Counted from the first letter of the stretch, positions 16,985 through 25,687 are shown. The stretch: 64,000 bases of DNA from Granulicella sp. S156 (GCF_009766105.1 NZ_LMUH01000026.1:609851-673850); one strand, 5' to 3'. The notes: generated by a model from the sequence alone, not told the origin. Made by a program: numbers and translations.

Positions 16985-18142
16985 ATGGAAGTTATGCTGC
17001 GTTCGTCGTTCTCGGTCGGCAGGTTCATGGGCGTCGACCTGCGAATCCACATCTCTTTCCCGGTGCTGCTGGCGCTGGCGATTGGCTACTCCATCGCCGC
17101 GACTGGAAGTCCTGTACGCGGCTTTGCTCTATGGCTGGCGCTGGTGTTCGCGGTCGCAGTGCGCGAGACGGCGCGGGTGCTGGTGGCCGCCTATACCGGT
17201 CTGCATCTGCGCGCGCTATTCCTTCTGCCGGTCGGCGGCGTAATGGCGATGGCCCCACGCGAAGACGGCGGTGTTGGCTCGCCGCGCGCGGTCGTACTCG
17301 CCGCGCCGCTGGCCAACTTCGGCGTTGGCCTCCTGCTGCTGGGAATTAGCTACGCCATCGACCCACATGTGCCGTTGCTGGCGCAACCGTGGATCTCGAT
17401 CGGCCACATTCTGCGCAGCTTTGTGTGGACACAGTTCGTGATGGGCGCAGTCAACCTGCTGCCGACCGCCGCTCTTCCCTCACCCCAGATGCTGCGTTCG
17501 CGTTCGGCACAGACGAATGCCCAAATTAGTGACCAGACGAGTGCCCAGACCGGCGCGAAAACAGCCCAGACACCGCGACTAAGAAGACCTTCTTTCGGGC
17601 TTGGCACCATGCTTGCCTTTGCGATGCTGGTAGCCGGAATCGCGCTGATGAACGTATGGATCGTCCTGTTCGGCTGCTTTGCCCTACTGGGAGCGCAGAT
17701 CCAGTCAAGACAGACTCTCGACAGCAATGACGAGACGATTCTGGTCCGTGAGGTGATGCTGACGGAGTTTACCCTGCTGTCGAGTTCGGACACGCTGCAG
17801 GGAGCGCTCGACCGCACAACGCATAGCCTGCAGGATGTGTTCCCTGTCGTGCGCGGAGACCGTCTGGTCGGATCAGTTTCGCGGCAGACGATTGCAGACC
17901 ACTTGCAGGCAACGGGCGATAGCTATCTGCAGGGCGTGATGACCCGCAGCCTGCAACTGGCAGCGCCCGCGGAGAAACTTGTGATTGCGCTGCGCCGGGC
18001 GGGTTCCCAGGGAGCGAGTGAGTTTATTCCGGTGGTCGAAGACGGAGCGATGCTTGGCATTCTTACGCCGCAAAGTCTCGCACGCGCTGTGCAGCAGATC
18101 AAGCTGACACGTCCGGCTCGCGAGGCGCAGGAGCGGTCGTGA
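16985..18142 (+). CDS. Site-2-protease-like membrane protein with CBS pair; catalytic motifs lost
   Basis: A 385-residue membrane protein with the layout of bacterial M50 proteases with CBS domains: spans in about residues 24-240, then two CBS repeats (about 249-376). The starting segment GRFMGVDLRIHISFPVLLALA is typical. However, the zinc motif HExxH reads RETAR (residues 60-64). The second metal motif (NxxPxxPxDGG) reads NLLPTAALPSPQM (157-169) without Asp. No zinc site remains, so a proteolytic role is unlikely. A Gln/Thr/Ala-rich linker (about 174-196) is also unusual. The stop overlaps rsmI (GTGA). Confidence 0.85.
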   Translation: MEVMLRSSFSVGRFMGVDLRIHISFPVLLALAIGYSIAATGSPVRGFALWLALVFAVAVRETARVLVAAYTGLHLRALFLLPVGGVMAMAPREDGGVGSPRAVVLAAPLANFGVGLLLLGISYAIDPHVPLLAQPWISIGHILRSFVWTQFVMGAVNLLPTAALPSPQMLRSRSAQTNAQISDQTSAQTGAKTAQTPRLRRPSFGLGTMLAFAMLVAGIALMNVWIVLFGCFALLGAQIQSRQTLDSNDETILVREVMLTEFTLLSSSDTLQGALDRTTHSLQDVFPVVRGDRLVGSVSRQTIADHLQATGDSYLQGVMTRSLQLAAPAEKLVIALRRAGSQGASEFIPVVEDGAMLGILTPQSLARAVQQIKLTRPAREAQERS

Positions 18143-19086
18143 GCGAAACAGCAGGCCAGCAAGTTAGCGAGTCGGCGAGTCAGCAGGTCAGTACGTCGGC
18201 AGACAAACCGCTGGCGCCGGGACTCTATCTCGTGGCCACGCCCATCGGCAATCTCGAAGACATCACCCTGCGGGCGTTGCGAGTGCTGCGTTCCGTAGAT
18301 CGCATCGCCTGTGAAGACACACGGCAGACGGCGAAGCTGCTGGGCCACTTCGGCATTCGCACGCCGACGGTGAGCTATCACCTGCATAACGAGAATGCGC
18401 GGGCCAGCGAGCTGATCGAGACACTGCGAGCGGGTGGGCGCATTGCCGTGGTCAGCGACGCAGGCATGCCCGGCATCGCCGATCCTGGTGCGACGATCGC
18501 TGCCGAGGCCATTGCGGCAGGCATCGACGTCTTCCCAATTCCTGGCGCGAACGCGGCGTTGAGCGCCTTGATTGCGAGCGGGCTGCCCTCGGAGCACTTC
18601 AGCTTTCATGGCTTTCTGCCTGCCAAAGAAGGTCAGCGGCGGTCGGCGCTGGAGACCTTGCGCGCTGCCATGACAGAGGCAACGACTACGCACATCGTCT
18701 ACGAGACACCGCATCGCGTCATCGATGCACTCGCCGATGTCGTCGTGGTCTTCGGGCCAGAGCAGCGCATCGTGCTGGCGCGTGAGTTGACCAAGCTGCA
18801 TGAGGAGTTTCTACGAGGCACGGCGTCAGAGGTGCTTGCGGAACTCCGCTCCCGGCCAAGCGTGCGCGGCGAGATGGTGCTGCTGTTCGCAGGAGGACCG
18901 ACGGGAGAGACTGCAGACAATCAAACTCCAGCCGGACAGCCGACCCTGGCCAAAGAAGTTGCAGCACTGATGATCGGCGAGAAGTTATCGGAGATGGACG
19001 CGCTAAAGCGTGTGGCTAAAACACGCGGTATTGGGAAGAGCGAAGCCTATCGCGAATGGCAACGATCGCAGACACGCCGTCGCTAA
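18139..19086 (+). CDS. rsmI: 16S rRNA (cytidine(1402)-2'-O)-methyltransferase
   Basis: A 315-residue RsmI of the tetrapyrrole-methylase fold; it 2'-O-methylates C1402 in the ribosomal decoding centre. Motifs are LYLVATPIGNLEDITLRAL, CEDTRQTAKLL, VSDAGMPGIADPG and FHGFLPAKEGQRR. The GTG start overlaps the previous stop. A Ser/Gln-rich extension (residues 2-23) precedes the conserved start, so the ribosome site decides a start slightly longer than most family members. The stop overlaps a convergent gene by four bases. Confidence 0.93.
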   Translation: MSETAGQQVSESASQQVSTSADKPLAPGLYLVATPIGNLEDITLRALRVLRSVDRIACEDTRQTAKLLGHFGIRTPTVSYHLHNENARASELIETLRAGGRIAVVSDAGMPGIADPGATIAAEAIAAGIDVFPIPGANAALSALIASGLPSEHFSFHGFLPAKEGQRRSALETLRAAMTEATTTHIVYETPHRVIDALADVVVVFGPEQRIVLARELTKLHEEFLRGTASEVLAELRSRPSVRGEMVLLFAGGPTGETADNQTPAGQPTLAKEVAALMIGEKLSEMDALKRVAKTRGIGKSEAYREWQRSQTRRR

Positions 19087-19433
19087 ACGTGTTTTGCCCT
19101 TGAAAGACGCATCGCGAGGACCGTCGCAATGACGCTAGCCGATACACAAAGAACGATCTCATGCTCGGCGATGAAGTTTCGCGTCCGCAAATCTTCACCC
19201 CACGGAGCTACATTCATCCGCTGGCCGTTTTCAAAGGCAGCATGAGAATCCGCCCAACCTGCGATACCCGACATCAAGAGAAAGGCCACTCCCGCACAGA
19301 GAACTCCTCGAATTGCGAGCTTGCGACCAAAACGAGATCGGAATATCAATGCCGTCAAAGCAGCGCCAATCAAAGAGCCCATCAAGAACTTGATTGCTAT
19401 CAATGACATTGCGAAGCCGGTTGTCATAAACAT
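19083..19433 (-). CDS. Small membrane protein of unknown function
   Basis: A 116-residue protein with three predicted membrane spans: near the N-terminus, about residues 42-60, and near the C-terminus. Between spans two and three is a polar loop of about 35 residues (DSHAAFENGQRMNVAPWG). I chose the ATG at 19433, with AGAGGT six bases upstream, over a TTG at 19451. No family recognised. It overlaps rsmI convergently. Confidence 0.6.
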   Translation of the reverse strand: MFMTTGFAMSLIAIKFLMGSLIGAALTALIFRSRFGRKLAIRGVLCAGVAFLLMSGIAGWADSHAAFENGQRMNVAPWGEDLRTRNFIAEHEIVLCVSASVIATVLAMRLSRAKHV

Positions 19434-19460
19434 CGCTATGACCTCTTGCAAGTTAGAAGG

Positions 19461-19880
19461 CTACTCGCGCCCCTTGACCCGGTCATACATATAACGGTCA
19501 CTGGTTGTCCCGAGAGCCTCGTTGTACAAGGTCTGTGCGCCGGCAGCCTCTTTCAGCTCTTCGCTGAACTTGTGGAGGTCGCGCAGGTGGTCAGCGGTGG
19601 CGGGAATCTCCAGGTGGCTGGTCTTGAGGAACTTCTGGTAGCCACGGTCCAGCAGCCGTGAGATCTCGCCGCCGAGTACGAAGCCCGGCTTGGCGACTAT
19701 GCGCAGCGGAGCTTCTTTATCCGGGCTCTGGGCGATCTCCGCCGCACAGCCGTACTTGCTCACGCGGTATGCGCCCGAACCGTGGTTTGCACCCGCGCCG
19801 GCTGGTGCAACATCAAACCTCTCGTTGCCGAGGGAGGACAGTACTTCGTCGAAGCTGGGTATTTTTTTTGCCTTTGCCAT
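19461..19880 (-). CDS. Conserved-looking cytoplasmic protein of unknown function
   Basis: A 139-residue soluble protein starting MAKAKKIPSFDEVLSSLG at 19880; an upstream start at 19907 is possible but less natural. It has a central VAKPGFVLGGEISRLLDRGYQKF segment and a helical C-terminal half (ATADHLRDLHKFSEELKEA). No motif tells its function. It is upstream of the small membrane protein, 27 bases apart. Confidence 0.65.
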   Translation of the reverse strand: MAKAKKIPSFDEVLSSLGNERFDVAPAGAGANHGSGAYRVSKYGCAAEIAQSPDKEAPLRIVAKPGFVLGGEISRLLDRGYQKFLKTSHLEIPATADHLRDLHKFSEELKEAAGAQTLYNEALGTTSDRYMYDRVKGRE

Positions 19881-20065
19881 CGGACCTTCAAAATTGCAGA
19901 GTTGCAAAGCTAGTTTTACCGCAGTATCCAGGGGTTGCAGACCTGCGGAGTTCCATTAGACTCAAACTAACTGTCGCACATCGGCACAGGCCGCTTCAAT
20001 CCACAACGGCTTTTGCCACGTTTTTCGATATCTCTTTGCCACATTTTCTACACAAAGGACGCAAG

Positions 20066-20515
20066 ATGAAAGCCCTCAGCGCGAAGCTCCTGCACCTCAT
20101 CGATACCGCCGAGCCGGTGCTCGCCCGGATCGACGAGTCCCTGAGCAAGGAGCGGCTGCTCGCCGGGGGCTGGTCGCGCAAGCAGCTCGTCGGCCACCTC
20201 ATCGATTCCGCCTCCAACAATCATCAGCGCTTCGTTCGCGCCAGCCTGCAGGAGTCCCTCACCCTTCCCGGCTATGACCAGGACGGCAACGTTCGCGTGC
20301 AAGCCTTTCAGCACGTCGCGTGGCCGCAGCTTCTGGCGCTCTGGAGCTCCTACAACCGCTTTCTCGCCCACGTCATCGCGCACCTGCCGGAGTCAAAGCT
20401 CCAGACCGCCTGTCATATCGGCGACGATGCACCCGTTACTCTCGAATTTCTGGCAACCGACTACGTTGCACACCTGAAACACCATCTTCAACAAATGGGC
20501 ATCGCTGCAAAATAG
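20066..20515 (+). CDS. DinB-family protein
   Basis: A 149-residue four-helix-bundle protein of the DinB/YfiT superfamily. These use three histidines to bind a metal, and some act as thiol transferases for bacillithiol or mycothiol. Candidate ligands are His44 in LVGHLID and the late histidines in YVAHLKHHLQQM. It lies 14 bases before the cysteine synthase gene and shares its direction. A link to thiol chemistry is therefore tempting but not shown. The frame extends upstream to 19658, but that part is antisense to the previous gene. Confidence 0.82.
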   Translation: MKALSAKLLHLIDTAEPVLARIDESLSKERLLAGGWSRKQLVGHLIDSASNNHQRFVRASLQESLTLPGYDQDGNVRVQAFQHVAWPQLLALWSSYNRFLAHVIAHLPESKLQTACHIGDDAPVTLEFLATDYVAHLKHHLQQMGIAAK

Positions 20516-20529
20516 CCCCCTTGAAAGCC

Positions 20530-21492
20530 ATGACCTCTACTTCTGCTCCACCTAAATTATTCGGAACCACATTGCTTGACCGCATCGGCAACACGCCGCT
20601 GGTGCGGCTGGATCGGCTGACTCAGCACCTCCCCGGCGTACAGATTCTCGGCAAGGCCGAGTGGGCCAACCCCGGCGGCAGCGTAAAAGACCGCGCGGCC
20701 TCAACCATCGTGGGCGATGCCCAGCGCAAAGGGCTGCTGACGCCCGGCAAGGCGCTCCTCGACGCCACCAGCGGCAACACCGGTATCGCCTACGCGATGC
20801 TGGGCGCGGCGCAGGGCTTCCCTGTCGTGCTGTGCATGCCCTCGAACGTCTCCCCCGAGCGCAAACACATCCTGCAGGCCTATGGGGCTGAAATCGTCTG
20901 GACGGACCCGGCCGACGGCTCCGACGGAGCGATCCGCATGGCCCGCAAGCTGGCCGCCGAACAGCCTGACCGCTACTTCTACGCCGACCAGTACGGCAAT
21001 GACAACAACTGGCGCGCGCACTACTACGGCACGGCCAATGAGATCTGGCAGCAGACCGAAGGCGCGATTACGCACTTCGTCGCAGGCCTGGGCACCAGCG
21101 GCACGTTTATGGGTACGACGCGGCGGCTGCGCGAGCTGAACCCTGCGATCAAGTGCATCTCCATGCAGCCAGACTCGCCCTTCAACGGCCTTGAAGGCCT
21201 GAAACACATGGCAACGGCGATCGTTCCCCCGATCTACGACGAGCACCTCGCCGACGCCAATATCGATATGCCCACCGAACGCGCCTACCTGATGGCCAAA
21301 CGGCTTGGCCGCACCCAGGGCCTGCTGGTGGGGGTTTCGGCGGCAGCGGCGGTTGCCGCTTCGCTGGACATCGCCGAGGCTGAGGCCAAAGCCGGCCGTG
21401 AGGCGGTGATTGTGACCATCCTCTGCGATTCAGCAGACAAGTACCTGTCAGAACGCTTCTGGACAGAGAAGACGGAAGGCGAAGAAGCATGA
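20530..21492 (+). CDS. cysM: Cysteine synthase, CysM type
   Basis: A 320-residue PLP enzyme of the O-acetylserine/O-phosphoserine sulfhydrylase family. The PLP lysine is in GGSVKDRAA, the substrate loop is TSGNTGIAY and the phosphate loop is GLGTSGTFMG. Immediate neighbours are a JAMM peptidase, a sulfur-carrier protein and a MoeZ-like activator. It is therefore most likely the enzyme that takes sulfur from the CysO-type thiocarboxylate, as in mycobacteria. Whether the amino acid donor is phosphoserine or acetylserine cannot be read by eye. The stop overlaps the peptidase start. Confidence 0.9.
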   Translation: MTSTSAPPKLFGTTLLDRIGNTPLVRLDRLTQHLPGVQILGKAEWANPGGSVKDRAASTIVGDAQRKGLLTPGKALLDATSGNTGIAYAMLGAAQGFPVVLCMPSNVSPERKHILQAYGAEIVWTDPADGSDGAIRMARKLAAEQPDRYFYADQYGNDNNWRAHYYGTANEIWQQTEGAITHFVAGLGTSGTFMGTTRRLRELNPAIKCISMQPDSPFNGLEGLKHMATAIVPPIYDEHLADANIDMPTERAYLMAKRLGRTQGLLVGVSAAAAVAASLDIAEAEAKAGREAVIVTILCDSADKYLSERFWTEKTEGEEA

Positions 21493-21923
21493 GTTTGAAA
21501 CTCTCACAGCAGCTTTATGACGAACTCCGCGCCCACGGTGAGGAAACCTATCCGCACGAGTGCTGCGGCATCATGCTGGGCAAGACCTCAGAGGATGGCC
21601 TGCATGTGGCATCGCTGGTCCGCGCGGGCAATACCCGCACCGACTCCGCGCACAACCGCTACCACATCGCCCCGCAGGAGCTTATCAAAGCCCAGCGCGA
21701 GGGACGTAAGACCGGCCATGACATCGTGGGCTTCTACCACTCGCACCCCGACCATCCGGCCCAGTGGTCGCCGACCGACTTCGCCGAGGCCCACTGGTTC
21801 GGCTGCAGCTACGTGATTACGGCAGTCGAAAAGGGTAAAGCGCAGATTACGAACTCCTTCCTGCTCACCGGCACCGGTGAGGACGACAAGGCCTTCACCA
21901 ATCAACACATCACTGTCGAATAG
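21489..21923 (+). CDS. mec: JAMM/MPN+ metallopeptidase, Mec type
   Basis: A 144-residue JAB1/MPN zinc peptidase (M67). The JAMM residues are all visible: Glu24 in HECCG, His84 and His86 in HSHP, Ser94 and Asp97 in QWSPTD. In the mycobacterial and Pseudomonas versions this enzyme trims the sulfur-carrier C-terminus or releases cysteine from the carrier-cysteine adduct. Both roles fit, because the carrier encoded next has residues beyond Gly-Gly. The start overlaps the cysM stop (ATGA). Confidence 0.9.
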   Translation: MSLKLSQQLYDELRAHGEETYPHECCGIMLGKTSEDGLHVASLVRAGNTRTDSAHNRYHIAPQELIKAQREGRKTGHDIVGFYHSHPDHPAQWSPTDFAEAHWFGCSYVITAVEKGKAQITNSFLLTGTGEDDKAFTNQHITVE

Positions 21924-21938
21924 GCGATAATCAAACTA

Positions 21939-22238
21939 ATGGAAATTCACATCCCCACACCGCTGCGCACCTACACCGACAAGAAGGAAACCGTGTCGGT
22001 GGACGGCGCGACCGTCGCCGAGGGGCTTGCCGCGCTGGTAGCGGCGCACCCGGCCATGCAGCAGCACCTCTATACCGCCGAGGGTAAGCTGCGCTCCTTC
22101 GTCAACGTCTACCTGAACGACGATGACGTCCGCTATCTTCCCGGCAAGGAAGAGACCGCCGTCTCGGCAACCGACGAACTGACGATTATCCCTTCCATCG
22201 CTGGCGGCACCCCTTCCGCCGGCTGTTGTTGTCGCTAA
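21939..22238 (+). CDS. cysO: Ubiquitin-like sulfur-carrier protein (CysO/MoaD type) with C-terminal tail
   Basis: A 99-residue MoaD/ThiS-fold protein. It contains VNVYLNDDDVRYLPG and ends TIIPSIAGG at residues 83-90, then a nine-residue tail TPSAGCCCR. The C-terminal glycine must be exposed before adenylation and thiocarboxylation, so the tail has to be cut off, presumably by the adjacent JAMM peptidase. Three consecutive cysteines in the tail are unusual. It lies 15 bases after mec and 141 bases before moeZ. Confidence 0.9.
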   Translation: MEIHIPTPLRTYTDKKETVSVDGATVAEGLAALVAAHPAMQQHLYTAEGKLRSFVNVYLNDDDVRYLPGKEETAVSATDELTIIPSIAGGTPSAGCCCR

Positions 22239-22379
22239 CCGCGAGAACACGCCGCTCCTCCGCACAACCGAATCGCAACCGCCACTGAGAGCATCTGCTC
22301 TCTGTAGGCCTTTTTTCTTTGACTTCCGAGGGAAACCTGCCTCTGGGCAGCTCCCGCCAGATAAACTTGAAGGACAACC

Positions 22380-23609
22380 ATGAACGCCATTCTCGAACAA
22401 CCCGAAACCGCCACCGAACTCCCGAAGCTCTCTAACGAAGAGATTGCCCGCTACTCGCGCCACCTGATCCTGCCCGAAGTGGGCATGGAGGGCCAGCAGA
22501 AGCTAAAGGCCGCGAAGGTCCTCTGCGTCGGCACCGGAGGGCTCGGCGCGCCGATGGCGCTGTATCTGGCCGCGGCGGGTGTAGGCACGATCGGGCTCGT
22601 CGACTTCGATGTCGTCGATGAATCGAACCTGCAGCGCCAGATCATCCACTCTCAGGCCACCGTCGGCATGCTCAAGGTCGACTCCGCCGAGGTGATGCTC
22701 AACGGCCTGAACAAGAACACGAAGATCGTGAAGCACAATACGATGCTCACCAGCGCCAACGCGCTCGAGATCTTCAAGGACTACGACGTCATCGCCGACG
22801 GCACCGACAACTTCCAGACGCGCTACCTGGTCAACGACGCCTGCGTGCTCACCGGGAAGCCTAACGCGTATGGCAGCATCTTCCGCTTCGAAGGCCAGGC
22901 TTCGGTCTTCGCCACCGAGGAAGGCCCTTGCTACCGCTGCCTGTACCCCGAGCCGCCGCCGCCAGGCCTGGTGCCCTCCTGCGCGGAGGGTGGCGTGCTC
23001 GGCATTCTGCCGGGCCTCGTCGGCGTCATCCAGGCTACGGAGGTCATCAAGCTCATTCTCGGCATTGGCGAGCCTCTGATCGGTCGCCTGCTCCTAGTGG
23101 ATGCGCTCGGCATGAGCTTCCGTACCCTGAAGCTGCGCAAGAACCCTGAGTGCCCTGCCTGCGGCACGCATGAGATCAAAGAACTGATCGACTACGACCA
23201 GTTCTGCGGCATTCCCAAGGCCACAGAAGTAGGCCCGCTGGAGGTCGCTTCGCACGGAGCGGTGGCGGAACTGCCGGTCGTCGACGGTATTCCGCAACTC
23301 TCTGTGGAGCAGTACAAACTCGCGCTCGATGCCGGAGAGAAGCCGTTCCTGCTCGACGTACGCGAGCCGCATGAGTACGCCATCGTCGATATCGGAGCTC
23401 CGTTGATCCCGGTCGGCCAGCTCGCTTCGCGCATCGGCGAACTGACGATTCCGAAGAACACCGAGATCGTCGTTCACTGCAAGTCCGGTGCCCGTTCGCA
23501 ACGGGCTGCGCTCATCCTGAAAGAGAACGGCTTTACGAATGTCTCCAACCTCGCGGGTGGCATCCTCGCGTGGGCGGACAGGATCGACAAGTCGCTGCCG
23601 AAGTACTAA
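22380..23609 (+). CDS. moeZ: Adenylyltransferase/sulfurtransferase MoeZ
   Basis: A 409-residue fusion of an E1-like ThiF/MoeB domain (about 20-265) and a rhodanese domain (about 300-405). Features are GTGGLGAPMALYLAAAG (ATP), a zinc site formed by CYRC and CPAC, and the rhodanese active-site loop CKSGARS. It adenylates the carrier C-terminus and transfers sulfur to make the thiocarboxylate. A strong terminator follows, so it closes the cysteine operon. It may also serve molybdopterin or thiamine sulfur carriers. Confidence 0.93.
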   Translation: MNAILEQPETATELPKLSNEEIARYSRHLILPEVGMEGQQKLKAAKVLCVGTGGLGAPMALYLAAAGVGTIGLVDFDVVDESNLQRQIIHSQATVGMLKVDSAEVMLNGLNKNTKIVKHNTMLTSANALEIFKDYDVIADGTDNFQTRYLVNDACVLTGKPNAYGSIFRFEGQASVFATEEGPCYRCLYPEPPPPGLVPSCAEGGVLGILPGLVGVIQATEVIKLILGIGEPLIGRLLLVDALGMSFRTLKLRKNPECPACGTHEIKELIDYDQFCGIPKATEVGPLEVASHGAVAELPVVDGIPQLSVEQYKLALDAGEKPFLLDVREPHEYAIVDIGAPLIPVGQLASRIGELTIPKNTEIVVHCKSGARSQRAALILKENGFTNVSNLAGGILAWADRIDKSLPKY

Positions 23610-23622
23610 GTAGCTCTAAATC

Positions 23623-23658
23623 AAAAGCGCCGCCTGCATCTGCAGGCGGCGCTTTTTT
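23623..23658 (+). terminator. Rho-independent terminator after moeZ
   Basis: A 12-bp GC-rich stem (GCGCCGCCTGCA with TGCAGGCGGCGC), a two-base loop and a run of six T. It ends the cysM-mec-cysO-moeZ operon. Confidence 0.93.
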
Positions 23659-23756
23659 GTTTAACCAGTACCCATTCGTGTTGGAGAGTGCCGTAAATCA
23701 TCCCTTCGAGAGCAGGCCACTCAGACAGATGTTCAAAAACGGCTGAGTATTTGACG

Positions 23757-23791
23757 AATAGGTCGCAAATTTTTCAAATTTATGACCTATT
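23757..23791. promoter_or_regulatory. 35-bp palindrome upstream of the PNGase A gene
   Basis: Arms AATAGGTC-gc-AAATTT and AAATTT-at-GACCTATT face each other around a three-base centre, 80 bases before the PNGase A start and well after the moeZ terminator. The length and symmetry suggest a regulator binding site for this secreted enzyme. No regulator gene is next to it. Confidence 0.6.
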
Positions 23792-23871
23792 GATTGACAA
23801 GCTGCCTCCGAGCTTGTTTACATCTACTCGAACTCCCCTATCCGCATTTTTTGTCTTTGGAGGCATTTCCC

Positions 23872-25596
23872 ATGCTCAATCTCAGGCCCAAGGTCCTGGC
23901 TTCTCTCTTCGTCGGCGGTATTTTGCTGGTTCCAGGCGTCTCCAGCAAAGCCCAGGTAGTCGTCACCCCCTCCACCCCGCAAATAGGATCAGGCAATCCG
24001 GTAAGTCCCGAGCCCACTGTTCCGAGGCCGAGCCACACTCAGCCCTGCACCGTGCAGCTCTTCCAGAATCTCGAGTTCGCCAACTACGACGTCAAATCGT
24101 TCAGCTACGCGCCCCCTGCGGACTGCCCAGGACCGTGGGAAAAGGTCGTCTTCACGGCGGATTTCACCGTAACCGCCGGCAACCAGTACGACCGCACCGC
24201 GCAGTTTTCTCTGGGTAGCACAAGCCTCTTCTTTGGGACCACCGCCGAGCCGACCCAGACGCTTAGCCCCTCCTGGCATGTTGAAAGCGATGTGACCGAC
24301 CTGAGCGCCCTGCTTAAATCCGCGCAAACCGGCAGCGCCAATCTGGGCAACTTCGTTGGGGTCTCCGGCGGAGTCACGTACAACGGCATCATCTACGCCA
24401 ATGCCCAACTGGTGTTCTACCCGGCCAAGTGGGGAGAAACGCCGCCCAAGACCCCCAACGTGGTGATCGGGCTGGGTAATGCGTTCCTGAACACCACCAC
24501 CGACCAGCTCAGCCAGACGTTGACGCTGCCCACCAATATCGAATCGGCGTACCTCGATGTGCTGTCGCAGAGCCAGTCCGACGATGAGTTCTGGTATCTC
24601 TGCGTGCCGAATGCCTACGCCTCGGAGCTCGATAGCTGCGGAAACAGCGGGTTCCGCGAAACCGAGATCAGCGTCGACGGCAAGCCTGCCGGCGTGGCGC
24701 CGGTCTATCCCTGGATCTTTACAGGAGGAATCGATCCGAGCCTATGGGGGCCGCTACCAGGCTTGCAGACGCTCAACTTCAAGCCCTATCGCGTCGATCT
24801 GACTCCTTTTGCAGGCGTGCTTTCAGATGGGGCACAGCACACGGTAGCCCTGAGCGTCTTCAACGCGAATGCCGGCTTCTCGGTCAGCTCCAATCTGCTG
24901 CTCTATACCGATCCGTTGAAGGCGAAGGTGACCGGCGGCATCCTGAGCGACAACCTCGCTGCTGAACCCGTGCCGACCGTCACGCAGAACCTGACGACCG
25001 GCACCAACGGCAACGTGACTGGGACCGTTACGGTAGCCTCGACTCGGCAGTTCAGCATCTCCGGCTACGTAGAGACCTCTCATGGACGCATCGTAACCAC
25101 CGTGGAACAGACCGTGGACTTCGAGAACTCGCAGAAGTTCAATGTCGGCGGCCTCACCGATGTACAGGACCTGACGCAGTCTGCAACGGTGAACTCCAAG
25201 ACCACGACCAACGATGGGCTGTTGGTCTTTCAAGATTTGAAGACCGTCTCTTACCCCTTCACCTTTAGCTACAACCAGGTCGAGAATGCTGATGGAAGCG
25301 TCACGATCCCCAACATCTCCGACCAGAAGCTTCTCATCACAGAAAAGAAGACCTTCGAGGGTCTGGAGTATTTCTCCGAGAACTCATCGGAAGAGGTGGC
25401 CAGTCAGGATACGTTGAACTACGACAGCTCCCTCAACTTCACCGGGCATTCTGCACTCAGCTCCAAGGCAAGCTACTCCGCCAAGGACTCCCTGGGCTAT
25501 TGCTATAGCCGGACACTGACTTCGGCCAATAACCTCTTGACCGACGTAAAGGATGGTCAGGGGTGCAATCCGGGTTTGACCATTACGTTGTTCTAA
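23872..25596 (+). CDS. Secreted peptide-N-glycanase, PNGase A family
   Basis: A 574-residue protein with a signal peptide (residues 1-28, FVGGILLVPGVSSKAQ). The body matches plant/fungal PNGase A-like amidases, which release N-glycans from asparagine of glycoproteins. Supporting stretches are CTVQLFQNLEFANYDVKSF, WYLCVPNAYASELDSCGNSG and FRETEISVDGKPAGVAPVYPWIFTGGIDP. The ATG at 23872 has GGAGG eight bases upstream. Acid-active bacterial members from this phylum are known to me, so this is likely a nutrient-gathering enzyme for soil glycoproteins. It stands alone between a terminator and a convergent gene. Confidence 0.88.
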   Translation: MLNLRPKVLASLFVGGILLVPGVSSKAQVVVTPSTPQIGSGNPVSPEPTVPRPSHTQPCTVQLFQNLEFANYDVKSFSYAPPADCPGPWEKVVFTADFTVTAGNQYDRTAQFSLGSTSLFFGTTAEPTQTLSPSWHVESDVTDLSALLKSAQTGSANLGNFVGVSGGVTYNGIIYANAQLVFYPAKWGETPPKTPNVVIGLGNAFLNTTTDQLSQTLTLPTNIESAYLDVLSQSQSDDEFWYLCVPNAYASELDSCGNSGFRETEISVDGKPAGVAPVYPWIFTGGIDPSLWGPLPGLQTLNFKPYRVDLTPFAGVLSDGAQHTVALSVFNANAGFSVSSNLLLYTDPLKAKVTGGILSDNLAAEPVPTVTQNLTTGTNGNVTGTVTVASTRQFSISGYVETSHGRIVTTVEQTVDFENSQKFNVGGLTDVQDLTQSATVNSKTTTNDGLLVFQDLKTVSYPFTFSYNQVENADGSVTIPNISDQKLLITEKKTFEGLEYFSENSSEEVASQDTLNYDSSLNFTGHSALSSKASYSAKDSLGYCYSRTLTSANNLLTDVKDGQGCNPGLTITLF

Positions 25597-25597
25597 C

Positions 25598-25668
25598 TCA
25601 GTTGTCAGTTCTCAGTTGTCAGTTCTCGGTGTTTTCAACTGAGAACTGATAACCGAGAACTGACAACC
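25598..25668. repeat. Inverted GTTGTCAGTTCTC repeat between convergent genes
   Basis: Direct copies of GTTGTCAGTTCTC on the left pair with GAGAACTGACAAC and a variant on the right. The structure lies between the PNGase A and homoserine dehydrogenase stops and can fold as a two-way terminator; T-rich sequence follows on the plus side. A fragment of the same unit occurs at about 48820-48836. Confidence 0.7.
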
Positions 25669-25687
25669 TTTTTGTTCGGCCGAAGAA

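Noticed and set aside
16985-18142. Treating the protease-like gene as a pseudogene
   Set aside because: The frame is intact from start to stop, both CBS repeats look sound, and it is coupled to rsmI. Only the metal motifs are lost.
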